A DNA stretch of 30,806 nt from JBJXFY01 sp046155815. GTDB taxonomy: Bacteria > Verrucomicrobiota > Verrucomicrobiia > Limisphaerales > CAIMTB01. Under the pieces are notes generated by a model. It saw nothing but the letters and a program-made list of their open reading frames with translations. It had not been told where the DNA came from and made no database searches. Positions 23,903 to 30,732 of this stretch are shown here, piece by piece. Position 1 is the first letter of the stretch. Each line of letters begins with the position of its first letter. The stretch is from contig JBJXFY010000241.1 of the NCBI GenBank assembly GCA_046155815.1, positions 1-30,806 of the forward strand. The letters are read 5' to 3'. The position numbers were made by a program, and so were the translations under genes.

Positions 23903-24108
23903 AGATAGCTGATGTGCTTTAGTTTTTCGAGGAAGCGGCGGCCGTAGATGAACAGCGCGACGCCGCCGGCCGCCGCCGCCGCGGCCATCACCAGATTCCA
24001 AGCGCCATGGCCGCGCAGGAAGTGCTCCAACCCGAACCACACCGTCATGAATGCGCAGAGCAGCACGGAGGATCCGACGAAGATGATGTGCAGGGACTTC
24101 AGTGACAT
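23899..24108 (-). CDS. Small two-helix membrane protein of oxidase operon
   Basis: 69 residues, ATG 24108 (MSLKSLHIIFVGSSVLL). Two hydrophobic helices: about 6-26 and 33-53, the second Ala/Gly-rich. A basic C-terminus follows (GRRFLEKLKHISYL). The start LKSLHIIFV and the helix pair are reminiscent of small hypothetical proteins in oxidase loci; no characterised family is recognised. It lies 7 bases after ctaF and overlaps the CAVCFG gene by 4 bases, so it is made as part of the oxidase operon and may be a minor subunit or assembly factor. Confidence 0.72.
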   Translation of the reverse strand: MSLKSLHIIFVGSSVLLCAFMTVWFGLEHFLRGHGAWNLVMAAAAAAGGVALFIYGRRFLEKLKHISYL

Positions 24109-24115
24109 GGTTGCC

Positions 24116-24460
24116 TCAGGGCAGATCGAGCCGCGGCACATCGGCGTGGGACCACAACGTCAGGAGCATCATTCCGAGAAAGAAAAAGACTGTGAACCCG
24201 AGGATCACGTAGATCATCTTCTGCTCGCCGACCAGGTGCATGAACCAACCGGCCACCAGCGAGGCCTTGGTGCCCGCAATGAGGAGGGCCAGCGCCACCG
24301 TGAGCAGCACGGATGGTAGATGGAACGTCCACGCCCAGACCGTGACGACGGTGCCGACAACAAGCGCGGCGAACACCAGCCAGTAGGTCCGGACGTGCTT
24401 CTTGTGGTCCGCGTGGGAATGTTCCCCTTGGGCGTGGGCGTGGGCGTGGGTTTCGGCCAT
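24116..24460 (-). CDS. ctaF: Cytochrome c oxidase subunit IV (prokaryotic type)
   Basis: 114 residues, ATG 24460. Three TM helices: YWLVFAALVVGTVVTVWAW, LLTVALALLIAGTKASLVAGWFMHL and MIYVILGFTVFFFLGMMLLTLW. The motif GTKASLVAGWFMHL is diagnostic for the COX4_pro/CtaF family, a small subunit that stabilises the oxidase. The N-terminus is unusually His-rich (MAETHAHAHAQGEHSHADHKKH), encoded by three perfect GGGCGT hexamers (24430-24447 on the plus strand). ctaE ends 4 bases upstream of the start codon. Confidence 0.9.
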   Translation of the reverse strand: MAETHAHAHAQGEHSHADHKKHVRTYWLVFAALVVGTVVTVWAWTFHLPSVLLTVALALLIAGTKASLVAGWFMHLVGEQKMIYVILGFTVFFFLGMMLLTLWSHADVPRLDLP

Positions 24461-24464
24461 GGCA

Positions 24465-25256
24465 TCAAAGCAGATAGAGGATAGGGAAAAGGAAGATCCA
24501 AACAAGGTCCACGAAATGCCAGAACAGACCCGACACTTCGACCCGGTTGATGTAGCGCTCGGGGTCGGACTTCCACATGGTGGCGCCGGGGCCCCAGATG
24601 AACGCGATGACGAGCGCGCCGCCAATCACATGCAAAGCGTGAAGGCCGGTGAGGACGAAGTAAATCCCCAGGTAGTTGTTGTGCCACGGACCGTAGTTCT
24701 CCATCACCTTGATGTCACCCTTGGGGATCTTGATGTGCTCGTGATGCTTCCCGGCCTTCTTCATCTCCTGCTCGAGCGGGTGCTTGTTCATGCCGGCGGC
24801 GGAGGAAGGGAACTCGAAGCCGTGGATCACCACAAACTCGTCGTTCCGCTCATGCAGGTGGCCGTCAACCACCCGGCCGTCGTTCAGGATCACCTCGTAG
24901 TGGGTGAACTTGTCACGGTACTCGTACGACTTGACCGCGACGAAGATCAGGGCGCACAGGATGGTGACGGCCTGAATCTTCCTGTACTTGGCGAAGTCCC
25001 CCATCTTGAGCGCCGCCCAGGAGAGCACCACCGTCACGGAGGACACGATCAGCACGACGGTGTTGAAGGTGCCGATGGGAACGTTCAGGAGACCGTGCGG
25101 CCAGACGCCCGGATCCGAGCCGACGCGCAGGAGGATGTAGGAAGAGAAAAGCGCGCCGAAGAGCATGACCTCCGACGCCAGAAAGAGCCAGATGCCCAGC
25201 TTGGCGTTGTAGAGACCCGTGTCCCGCCGGATCTCCGTCGTGTAGGGAATTTCCAT
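24465..25256 (-). CDS. ctaE: Cytochrome c oxidase subunit III
   Basis: 263 residues, ATG 25256. Five TM helices, as in short bacterial subunits III. Conserved segments: LGIWLFLASEVMLFGALFSSYILLR, the GTFNTVVLIVSSVTVVLSW block, NYLGIYFVLTGLHALHVIGG and VEVSGLFWHFVDLVWIFLFPILYL. Between the third and fourth helices (about residues 115-190) lies a hydrophilic insert with many histidines (DGHLHERNDEFVVIHG, KKAGKHHEHIKIPKG), extending outside the membrane. The subunit carries no metal itself and supports proton uptake stability of subunit I. It lies 24 bases after ctaD and 4 bases before ctaF. Confidence 0.93.
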   Translation of the reverse strand: MEIPYTTEIRRDTGLYNAKLGIWLFLASEVMLFGALFSSYILLRVGSDPGVWPHGLLNVPIGTFNTVVLIVSSVTVVLSWAALKMGDFAKYRKIQAVTILCALIFVAVKSYEYRDKFTHYEVILNDGRVVDGHLHERNDEFVVIHGFEFPSSAAGMNKHPLEQEMKKAGKHHEHIKIPKGDIKVMENYGPWHNNYLGIYFVLTGLHALHVIGGALVIAFIWGPGATMWKSDPERYINRVEVSGLFWHFVDLVWIFLFPILYLL

Positions 25257-25280
25257 GCGTGGGGGAGTTCTCAGTCGGTC

Positions 25281-26009
25281 TCAGGCGGGATCATTCTGGG
25301 CGAGAAACCCATCCTTGGTACCGGGCGTGCTGTACTCATAGGGACCGCGATGGACGTGGGGTGGCGAGTTGAAATTGCCGTGCGGAGGAGGGGTCGGGGT
25401 CTGCCAGTCGAGGGTGGTCGCCTGCCAAGGATTGTCCGAGGTCACCTTTTCGCCGCGGTAGATGCTGTAAAAAAAGTTGATGATGAAGGGGATCTGAAAC
25501 ACACCGAGCAGCAGCGCGGCGTGGGTGATGCCGATGTTGGACTTCAGAATGACATCGGAGAGGCGGCCGAGCGTGTCCGGGTCCGTGGCCAGCGCGTAGG
25601 AGGCGCCGCCGTCCGACATGCGTCGGGACATGCCGGCGAGACCCTGCACGAACATGGGCAGGAAGATTGCGTTCATGGCGACAAACGATCCCGCGAAATG
25701 CACCTTGCCCCAGAACTCGTTCATCCTCCGCCCGGTCGCCTTCGGAAACCAGAAGTACAAGCCCGCGAAGAGCGCGAACATCGTCCCCGGAGCCACGACA
25801 TAGTGGAAATGCGCGATGACGTAGTAACTGTCGTGGAGGTAGAGATCCGTGAAGTTGAAGCCCAGCGGCAGGCCCGTCAGGCCGCCGATGCCGAACATGG
25901 GCAGGAACGCCAGGGCGAAGAGCATCGGCGTGTTGAACCGGATCGAGCCGCCCCAAAGCGAGATGAAGAGGCACGTCAGGATGATCACCGACGGAATGGA
26001 GATGATCAT
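25281..26009 (-). CDS. ctaD: Cytochrome c oxidase subunit I, C-terminal part after an in-frame amber codon
   Basis: 242 residues from ATG 26009 (MIISIPSVII), which lies 9 bases beyond the amber stop of the N-terminal part in the same frame. It carries HDSYYVIAHFHYVVAPG, with the heme a3 ligand H67 and heme a ligand H69, LWGGSIRFNTPMLFALAFLPMFGIGGLTG, and the last four helices. Without the first 361 residues it cannot form an oxidase. So read-through, a base-call error, or association of two separately made fragments is needed for function. The helix with IPSVIILTC aligns to the VPTGIK segment of A-type oxidases but has Ile in place of the K-pathway Lys. The C-terminal tail is hydrophilic (PTPPPHGNFNSPPHVHRGPYEYSTPG). 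Confidence 0.88.
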   Translation of the reverse strand: MIISIPSVIILTCLFISLWGGSIRFNTPMLFALAFLPMFGIGGLTGLPLGFNFTDLYLHDSYYVIAHFHYVVAPGTMFALFAGLYFWFPKATGRRMNEFWGKVHFAGSFVAMNAIFLPMFVQGLAGMSRRMSDGGASYALATDPDTLGRLSDVILKSNIGITHAALLLGVFQIPFIINFFYSIYRGEKVTSDNPWQATTLDWQTPTPPPHGNFNSPPHVHRGPYEYSTPGTKDGFLAQNDPA

Positions 26010-26018
26010 CGTGGTGGT

Positions 26019-27104
26019 CTAGAAGAACGTGCTCACCTTCGTGCCCATGCCCGTGAGGTACATGTGGTGGGCCCAGACGATGAACGAGAGGAACCCGACC
26101 GCGAGCGTGGCGTACACCAGCGAGCGGTAGCCGAAGAGCGGCTTGCGCGTGTTGTTGGCCACCAGCTCGGCCACGATGCCCAAGGCCGGAAGGATAAGCA
26201 CATACACCTCGGGATGCCCCAGGAACCAGAAGAGGTGCTGCCACAGCAGCGGGCTGCCCCCGCCCGCCACGTCCACCGGCTTGCCGCCGGCAAGAAGGCC
26301 GGTCGGAAGGAAAAAGCTGGTTCCGAGCACCTTGTCCGCAAGCTGCAGCAGTCCGGCCACCTCAAGCGGCGGGAAGGCCAGCAGGAGGATGAAGGCAGTC
26401 ACGAACTGCGCCCAGGTGAAGAAGGGCATCCGCATCCAGGTCATGCCCGGCGCACGGAGCTGGATGATGGTGGCGATGAAGTTCACCGCGCCGAGCAACG
26501 ACGAGGTGATCAGCAGCACCATGCCCACCAACCAGTAGGTCTGGCCGTCCGTCGGGATCGTCGTTGCCAGCGGCGAATAGGAGGTCCAGCCGCCCTGCGC
26601 CGCACCGCCCGGAACGAAGAAGCTGGCCAGCATCACCACCCCGCCGAGAAAGAAACACCAGAAGCTGGCCATGTTGATGCGCGGAAAACACATGTCCGGC
26701 GCACCGATCTGCAGTGGCACGACATAGTTCCCAAAAGCGGCGAAACCCAGCGGGACGATCGCCAGGAAGACCATGATCGTGCCGTGCATCGCGCCGAACT
26801 GATTGTAGAGGTCGGCCTGCATCGAGCCACCCGCGGCCGCCGGCCCAAAAATGCTCTCCAGCAGCCCGCCCACGATCGGGATGGGCATGCCCGGATAGGC
26901 GAGCTGCCACCGCATCGCCACCATCAGCAGGAAGCCGATGAACAGGAAGACCAGCGACATGATGCCGTACTGGATGCCGATCACCTTGTGGTCCGTCGAG
27001 AACACGTAGGTCTGCCAGAATCCGCCGTGGGCATGGCTATCGTGATGCTCATGCCCGGCGGCGTGGCCGTGGGTCTGGGTTTGGGTTTGGGAGGCTGCGC
27101 TCAT
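26019..27104 (-). CDS. ctaD: Cytochrome c oxidase subunit I, N-terminal part ending at an amber codon
   Basis: 361 residues, ATG 27104, ending at TAG (26019-26021). It holds helices I to VII with heme a ligand H107 (MHGTIMVF), GHPEVY (CuB ligand H297, catalytic Y301, D-pathway E299) and the HH pair H346-H347 (WAHHMYLTG) of CuB. Downstream residues follow in the same frame without any gap, so the gene is one 608-codon unit, 25281-27104. Aligning TFF*TTTM with the Rhodobacter segment TYFQMATM puts Gln at the stop; CAG to TAG is one transition. The N-terminus is His/Gln/Thr-rich (QTQTQTHGHAAGHEHHDSHAHGG). ctaB ends 18 bases upstream. The product is the catalytic core of an aa3-type terminal oxidase. 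Confidence 0.9.
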   Translation of the reverse strand: MSAASQTQTQTHGHAAGHEHHDSHAHGGFWQTYVFSTDHKVIGIQYGIMSLVFLFIGFLLMVAMRWQLAYPGMPIPIVGGLLESIFGPAAAGGSMQADLYNQFGAMHGTIMVFLAIVPLGFAAFGNYVVPLQIGAPDMCFPRINMASFWCFFLGGVVMLASFFVPGGAAQGGWTSYSPLATTIPTDGQTYWLVGMVLLITSSLLGAVNFIATIIQLRAPGMTWMRMPFFTWAQFVTAFILLLAFPPLEVAGLLQLADKVLGTSFFLPTGLLAGGKPVDVAGGGSPLLWQHLFWFLGHPEVYVLILPALGIVAELVANNTRKPLFGYRSLVYATLAVGFLSFIVWAHHMYLTGMGTKVSTFF

Positions 27105-27122
27105 CAGGTGGGGAAGGCGGAT

Positions 27123-28022
27123 TCAGGTCTTGTCCACGGCCATCAACGACAGCAGGACGGGGAGATAAAGGATCGAGGCAAAGAACAGCCGTCGGGCGGA
27201 GGGCCCGTCGAGCCGGAGGCGGAACGACACCGCCGCGGCAAGGAACAGGACACCCAGCGCCAGGCTGCCGGCCAGGTAAACCGCGCCGGTGACCCCAAGC
27301 CAAGTCGGCAGCGCGGCGATCACCAACAACGCCGCGGCGAAGCCCACGGACTGGTTGCCAGTGCGCCGGCCCGCAGGGTCGGCCACCGGGAGCATTCGAA
27401 ATCCGGCGGCCGCGTACTGCTCCCGGTAAAGCCACGCAATGGCGAAGAAATGCGGTACTTGCCAAAGGAAGAGGATCGCGAAGAGCACCCAGCCCGCGAG
27501 GTCCGCGCTGTCCCGCGCCGCGGTCCAGCCCATGAGCGGCGGCAGCGCACCGGGCACCGCGCCCACCAGGGTGTTCCAAGTCGTGACGCGCTTCAGCGGG
27601 GTGTAGACCGCCACATAGGAGACGAGCGCCAAGGCGCCCAATGCCGCTGTCAGGCCGTTCACGAACCAGCCCAGCAGCAGGATTCCGATGCCCGAGGTCA
27701 CCACCCCGATCGCGAGCGCGGCATCCGGCTCCATGCGGCCCGCCGGCAGCGGGCGCGAGGCAGTGCGGGGCATCCGGGCGTCGTGCTCACGCTCGAGCCA
27801 CTGGTTCAGCGCGGCGGCGCCCGCGGCGACGAGGGCCGTGCCCGCCAGCGTCAACGCCAGCAGGGTCCAGTCGAGCGGTCCGGAACGGCCCAGATGATAG
27901 CCGGCCAACGTGGTCAGGAGCACCAGCGTGGTCAGCCGAAGCTTGAACAGCTCGGAAAGGTTGCCGGCGAGGCTTCCTTCGCAGGAAACCGCCGCGCTCA
28001 GCGCCTGGACAAAAACTCTCAT
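27123..28022 (-). CDS. ctaB: Protoheme IX farnesyltransferase (heme O synthase)
   Basis: 299 residues, ATG 28022. It is a UbiA-superfamily membrane prenyltransferase that adds a farnesyl group to heme B, giving heme O, the precursor of heme A for this oxidase. The first Asp-rich site is NQWLEREHDARMPRTASRPLPAG (N73, E77, D81, R83). The second conserved loop begins YTPLKRVTTWNTLVGAVPGALPPLMGW (140-166), followed by the third, LWQVPHFFAIAWLYREQYAAAGFRMLPV. About nine TM helices. It starts 6 bases after ctaA and lies 18 bases before ctaD, in one operon. Length and motifs are normal. Confidence 0.95.
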   Translation of the reverse strand: MRVFVQALSAAVSCEGSLAGNLSELFKLRLTTLVLLTTLAGYHLGRSGPLDWTLLALTLAGTALVAAGAAALNQWLEREHDARMPRTASRPLPAGRMEPDAALAIGVVTSGIGILLLGWFVNGLTAALGALALVSYVAVYTPLKRVTTWNTLVGAVPGALPPLMGWTAARDSADLAGWVLFAILFLWQVPHFFAIAWLYREQYAAAGFRMLPVADPAGRRTGNQSVGFAAALLVIAALPTWLGVTGAVYLAGSLALGVLFLAAAVSFRLRLDGPSARRLFFASILYLPVLLSLMAVDKT

Positions 28023-28028
28023 CCGCTT

Positions 28029-29096
28029 TCAGGTGGGCGAGGCTGCCACGCCGGCGCGGCCCGTCTCAACCGGATTCATCGTCATCACCGCCGCTGATTC
28101 TTTCACCAGCGCGCCTGCGGCCAGCCGGCGGCTCCAGGCCGCGGCCAGCACCGCCGCTACCAGAAGCGTAGCACCGATCACGACGTGAAGCGTGGCGATG
28201 TCCGCCGCCTTGTTGCTCCAGACCGTCCACGCACCGAGCAGCACCTGCACGGCCACCAGCACAGCCATGAGCGCCGACAGCCGACGAACGACCGCCGGCG
28301 CGGCGTCCCGTCGCGCCGATCGGGCGAAAAGCCAAATGCCGGCGAGGATCACGAACGCGAGCAGCCGGTGCACCATGTGCACATGGACATGCCAAGCCCG
28401 TATCGGATGAAAATCCCGCACATCTGCCCGCAGCGCATTCACCCCCTGAAGAAATTCAGGCGAGGTCGGCGGGTAGATCCGGCCGTAGGCCAGCGGGAAA
28501 TCCGGCACCGCCAGGCCCGCGTGCTGGTGGCGCATCACCGCACCCAGCAGCAGCTGGGCAAAGACGAGGCCCGCCAGAACGGCCCCCGTGCGCGCCAGCC
28601 GCCCGGCCGGGAGATTCCCTGCCCACGGCCCGCATTCCAGCCATCGCCGCGAGGTGAACAGCGCGATGAGGGCCAGGAGGATCAGGAAGGCCTGCGCCAA
28701 GGCGCCGTGGAAGACGCCGATGACGTCCTTCATCAGGCTCACCCGCAGCCCGCCCAGCGTGCCTTGGACCGCCACCAGCCCGACCGCCAGCCAGCCCAGC
28801 CGCCGCACCCACGCGCGGGGCTCGCGCAGCTGCATCCACAAGGCCAGACCCACCGTCAGCAGCCCCACCGCCGACGCATAAAGCCGGTGCGTGTGCTCGT
28901 AAAAGATGCCCCCAACCCATTGCGACACCGGGAAAAGGAACATGTTGTACCCGAAGGTCGTCGGCCAGTCGGGCACCGCCATGCCCACTCCCTTGCTCGT
29001 CACCAACCCGCCCAAGCCGATCAGGCCGATCGTCGCTGCCGCGCAGAACACCGCGTAGCGGTGCAGCCAAGGCTGGTGATGGGAGTCGGTTCGCAT
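28029..29096 (-). CDS. ctaA: Heme A synthase
   Basis: 355 residues, ATG 29096; the frame is open further upstream but only in the cupredoxin gene's shadow. CtaA/COX15 converts heme O to heme A by oxidising a methyl group. The protein has eight TM helices in two similar halves. Heme-ligand histidines are in place: EHTHRLYAS (H68, H70) and FHGALAQ in the first half, HVHMVHRLLA and LHVVIGA in the second. The early motif LGGLVTSKGVGMAVPDWPTTFG and MRHQHAGLAVPDFPLAYG are the paired VPDWP-type segments of the family. It is located between the cupredoxin gene (59 bases) and ctaB (6 bases). Confidence 0.94.
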   Translation of the reverse strand: MRTDSHHQPWLHRYAVFCAAATIGLIGLGGLVTSKGVGMAVPDWPTTFGYNMFLFPVSQWVGGIFYEHTHRLYASAVGLLTVGLALWMQLREPRAWVRRLGWLAVGLVAVQGTLGGLRVSLMKDVIGVFHGALAQAFLILLALIALFTSRRWLECGPWAGNLPAGRLARTGAVLAGLVFAQLLLGAVMRHQHAGLAVPDFPLAYGRIYPPTSPEFLQGVNALRADVRDFHPIRAWHVHVHMVHRLLAFVILAGIWLFARSARRDAAPAVVRRLSALMAVLVAVQVLLGAWTVWSNKAADIATLHVVIGATLLVAAVLAAAWSRRLAAGALVKESAAVMTMNPVETGRAGVAASPT

Positions 29097-29155
29097 TGAA
29101 AAAGGACCACCGGAGAACTTCCCCGGCGGCCCGTAGGCCTTCGGAGCGTCGCGGC

Positions 29156-29875
29156 TCAGGAGGCGGGCACTTCCACCACGAAATCCGCCTTGGCCCCGGC
29201 ATCCGTCACTTCGATGTCCTGAACGAGCGCCTTCTCCTCGGTGCCGTGCGCCTTGCGGTGAAAGGCCACCAGCTTGTACTTGCCGGCCGGCACCCCGGTG
29301 ATCTGGAAGGTGCCGTCCTTGCCCGAAACCGCAAAGTGCGGGTGGGACAGGATGCCGAGATACGCGAACATCCACGGATGCACGTCGCACTTGAAGCGGA
29401 TGAAGACTTCCTCCTTGTCGAACACCTTCTCGATGTCCTTGCCGTTGGCCATCTGCGCCAGGTTGAAGCCCTTGTTCTTCGTCGGCGTGGCGTGAACATT
29501 GTGCAGCACGGGATCGGAGTTCTTGACCAGCACCTTCTGTCCGACCTGCGCGCCGGACACGTAGGGGATGTACTCGCACTTCGACTGGTCGAGGATCGCC
29601 GGCTTGTCTGACGGCGTGAAGCTCTTGCCCGCGAGGCTGGCCGGTTGGATGTAGACGAACACATCGGCCAGCTCACCGGCTGAGCCAACCACGTACAGCG
29701 GCGCCTTCGGCGGCGTTGGCCCCCAGAGCTTGCCGCAGTTGGGGTCGTTCGGGAACTGCGGGCTGGGAGGCGGCGTGCCCTTCAGGGTGATCTTTCCGGT
29801 GATGTCGCCCGCATGCGCGCCGACGGAAACGGCGGCCGCGCAGAACGCGGTGGTGAGCCAGTGCGTGAGGTTCAT
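29156..29875 (-). CDS. Secreted cupredoxin-like copper protein, first gene of oxidase operon
   Basis: 239 residues, ATG 29875. Signal peptide MNLTHWLTTAFCAAAVSVGAHA, cleavage likely after AHA (22). The mature protein is a plastocyanin-like domain with a possible type 1 copper site: H125 or H128 (LHNVHAT), C163, H166 and M169 (FKCDVHPWMFAY), the His-Cys-His-Met pattern. A carboxypeptidase-regulatory-like strand set follows (DGTFQITGVPAGKYKLVAFHRKAHG). Such proteins occur before oxidase or nitrous-oxide genes and may pass electrons or copper to CuA; a direct electron donor role is plausible but not shown. The start codon is directly preceded by six CAT repeats (29874-29891), so no Shine-Dalgarno stands at the normal distance. 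Confidence 0.85.
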   Translation of the reverse strand: MNLTHWLTTAFCAAAVSVGAHAGDITGKITLKGTPPPSPQFPNDPNCGKLWGPTPPKAPLYVVGSAGELADVFVYIQPASLAGKSFTPSDKPAILDQSKCEYIPYVSGAQVGQKVLVKNSDPVLHNVHATPTKNKGFNLAQMANGKDIEKVFDKEEVFIRFKCDVHPWMFAYLGILSHPHFAVSGKDGTFQITGVPAGKYKLVAFHRKAHGTEEKALVQDIEVTDAGAKADFVVEVPAS

Positions 29876-29891
29876 GATGATGATGATGATG
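29874..29891 (-). repeat. (CAT)6 microsatellite at a start codon
   Basis: On the minus strand six CAT triplets run directly into the ATG of the cupredoxin gene, replacing the usual ribosome-binding position. Gain or loss of a triplet would move the upstream sequence relative to the start without touching the reading frame. No other start codon is generated in frame. Confidence 0.75.
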
Positions 29892-29956
29892 TTCGAGCGC
29901 CGCGCGGCGCCTAGATTGCAATTTGTTTAGCAGCGGAACAACCGGCCAGCAAGCGA

Positions 29957-29978
29957 CTTTGTGAAAGTTTTCACAAAG
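29957..29978. promoter_or_regulatory. Rex/CRP-type palindromic operator upstream of the oxidase operon
   Basis: A perfect inverted repeat of 10-base arms (CTTTGTGAAA and TTTCACAAAG) around GT. It contains TTGTGAA-N4-TTCACAA, an exact match to the known Rex (NADH-sensing repressor) operator, and equally TGTGA-N6-TCACA of CRP-type regulators. It lies 82 bases before the cupredoxin start, in the 250-base gap after ribH. A weak promoter (TTGCTG, 17 bases, TAAACA on the minus strand, about 29953-29925) stands just downstream of it. Which regulator binds cannot be decided here. Confidence 0.7.
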
Positions 29979-30125
29979 CCACACTCCCGACCGACGATGC
30001 CGCACCGCGCGGCATTCAAAGGCCAAAGGCGGAACCTCCCCCATCCTGACTTTCGCGACCCGCGCCTTTCCTGGAACTGCAACCGGTTTGAGGGCGACCA
30101 TGAGGACCATCCCCTGCCCCCGTGC

Positions 30126-30590
30126 TCACGCCGAGTCCCGCAGCATCGTCATCGCGATGGCCGTCAGCGCCGCCTCCGCGCCCTTGTTCGTTTCTGGGTC
30201 CATGCATCGTGCCGGCGCGTGCGTCAGGTCGTTCATCAGCAGCACCTCGTGGACCACCGGCACGCACGTTGCCACCGCGATGCCCATCAGCGCGTGCGTG
30301 ACCGCGTCGCCCACATGGTCCGCGTGCGCCGTGTCTCCCCGCAGGATGAGGCCCAGCGCGAGGATCGCGTCCGGCGGTTCGGCTCGCCGCGCCAGCCGCG
30401 CGACGATGACCGGGATCTCAAACGCGCCCGGCACGCGCACCACTTCAACCGCCGCCGCGCCGCGACTGGCCAGCAGCGCCTGCGCCGCGGACAGCATGCC
30501 GTCCACGTATTCACGGTTGTATTGGGACGCGACGATGGCGAAGCGCCTCCCTTCGGCGCTTAGGGTGTGCTGGCGGACCGGAGCGATCAT
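30126..30590 (-). CDS. ribH: 6,7-dimethyl-8-ribityllumazine synthase
   Basis: 154 residues, ATG 30590. The enzyme condenses 5-amino-6-ribitylaminouracil with 3,4-dihydroxybutanone phosphate, the penultimate step of riboflavin synthesis, as a cytoplasmic pentamer or 60-mer shell. Motifs: RFAIVASQYN near the N-terminus, VPGAFEIP (53-60) for substrate binding, ALGLILRGDTAHADHV with catalytic H89, PVVHEVLL and the NKGAEAA phosphate-binding end (135-141). Length is normal. No other riboflavin gene and no FMN riboswitch is seen next to it. It is on the same strand as the oxidase operon but separated by 250 bases with its own operator, so it is a separate unit. Confidence 0.94.
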   Translation of the reverse strand: MIAPVRQHTLSAEGRRFAIVASQYNREYVDGMLSAAQALLASRGAAAVEVVRVPGAFEIPVIVARLARRAEPPDAILALGLILRGDTAHADHVGDAVTHALMGIAVATCVPVVHEVLLMNDLTHAPARCMDPETNKGAEAALTAIAMTMLRDSA

Positions 30591-30732
30591 GTCGGCGCAA
30601 CCCTAGGCCGCCCCGCGCCGGATTTCACGCCCGCAGCGGGCGCCGGAGCAGGTGCGGCCCCGACCTGTTTGATCTTCGCCGCTCGTTGCGGGGACACGAA
30701 TACCGCGCTACAACCCTCGTCAGTAATCCGGT

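Noticed and set aside
24402..28097. Very long plus-strand open frame (1231 codons) opposite the oxidase operon
   Set aside because: It is antisense to ctaA-ctaF with their conserved motifs, its translation is Arg/His/Gln-rich and without domains, and it exists only because high GC removes stops.
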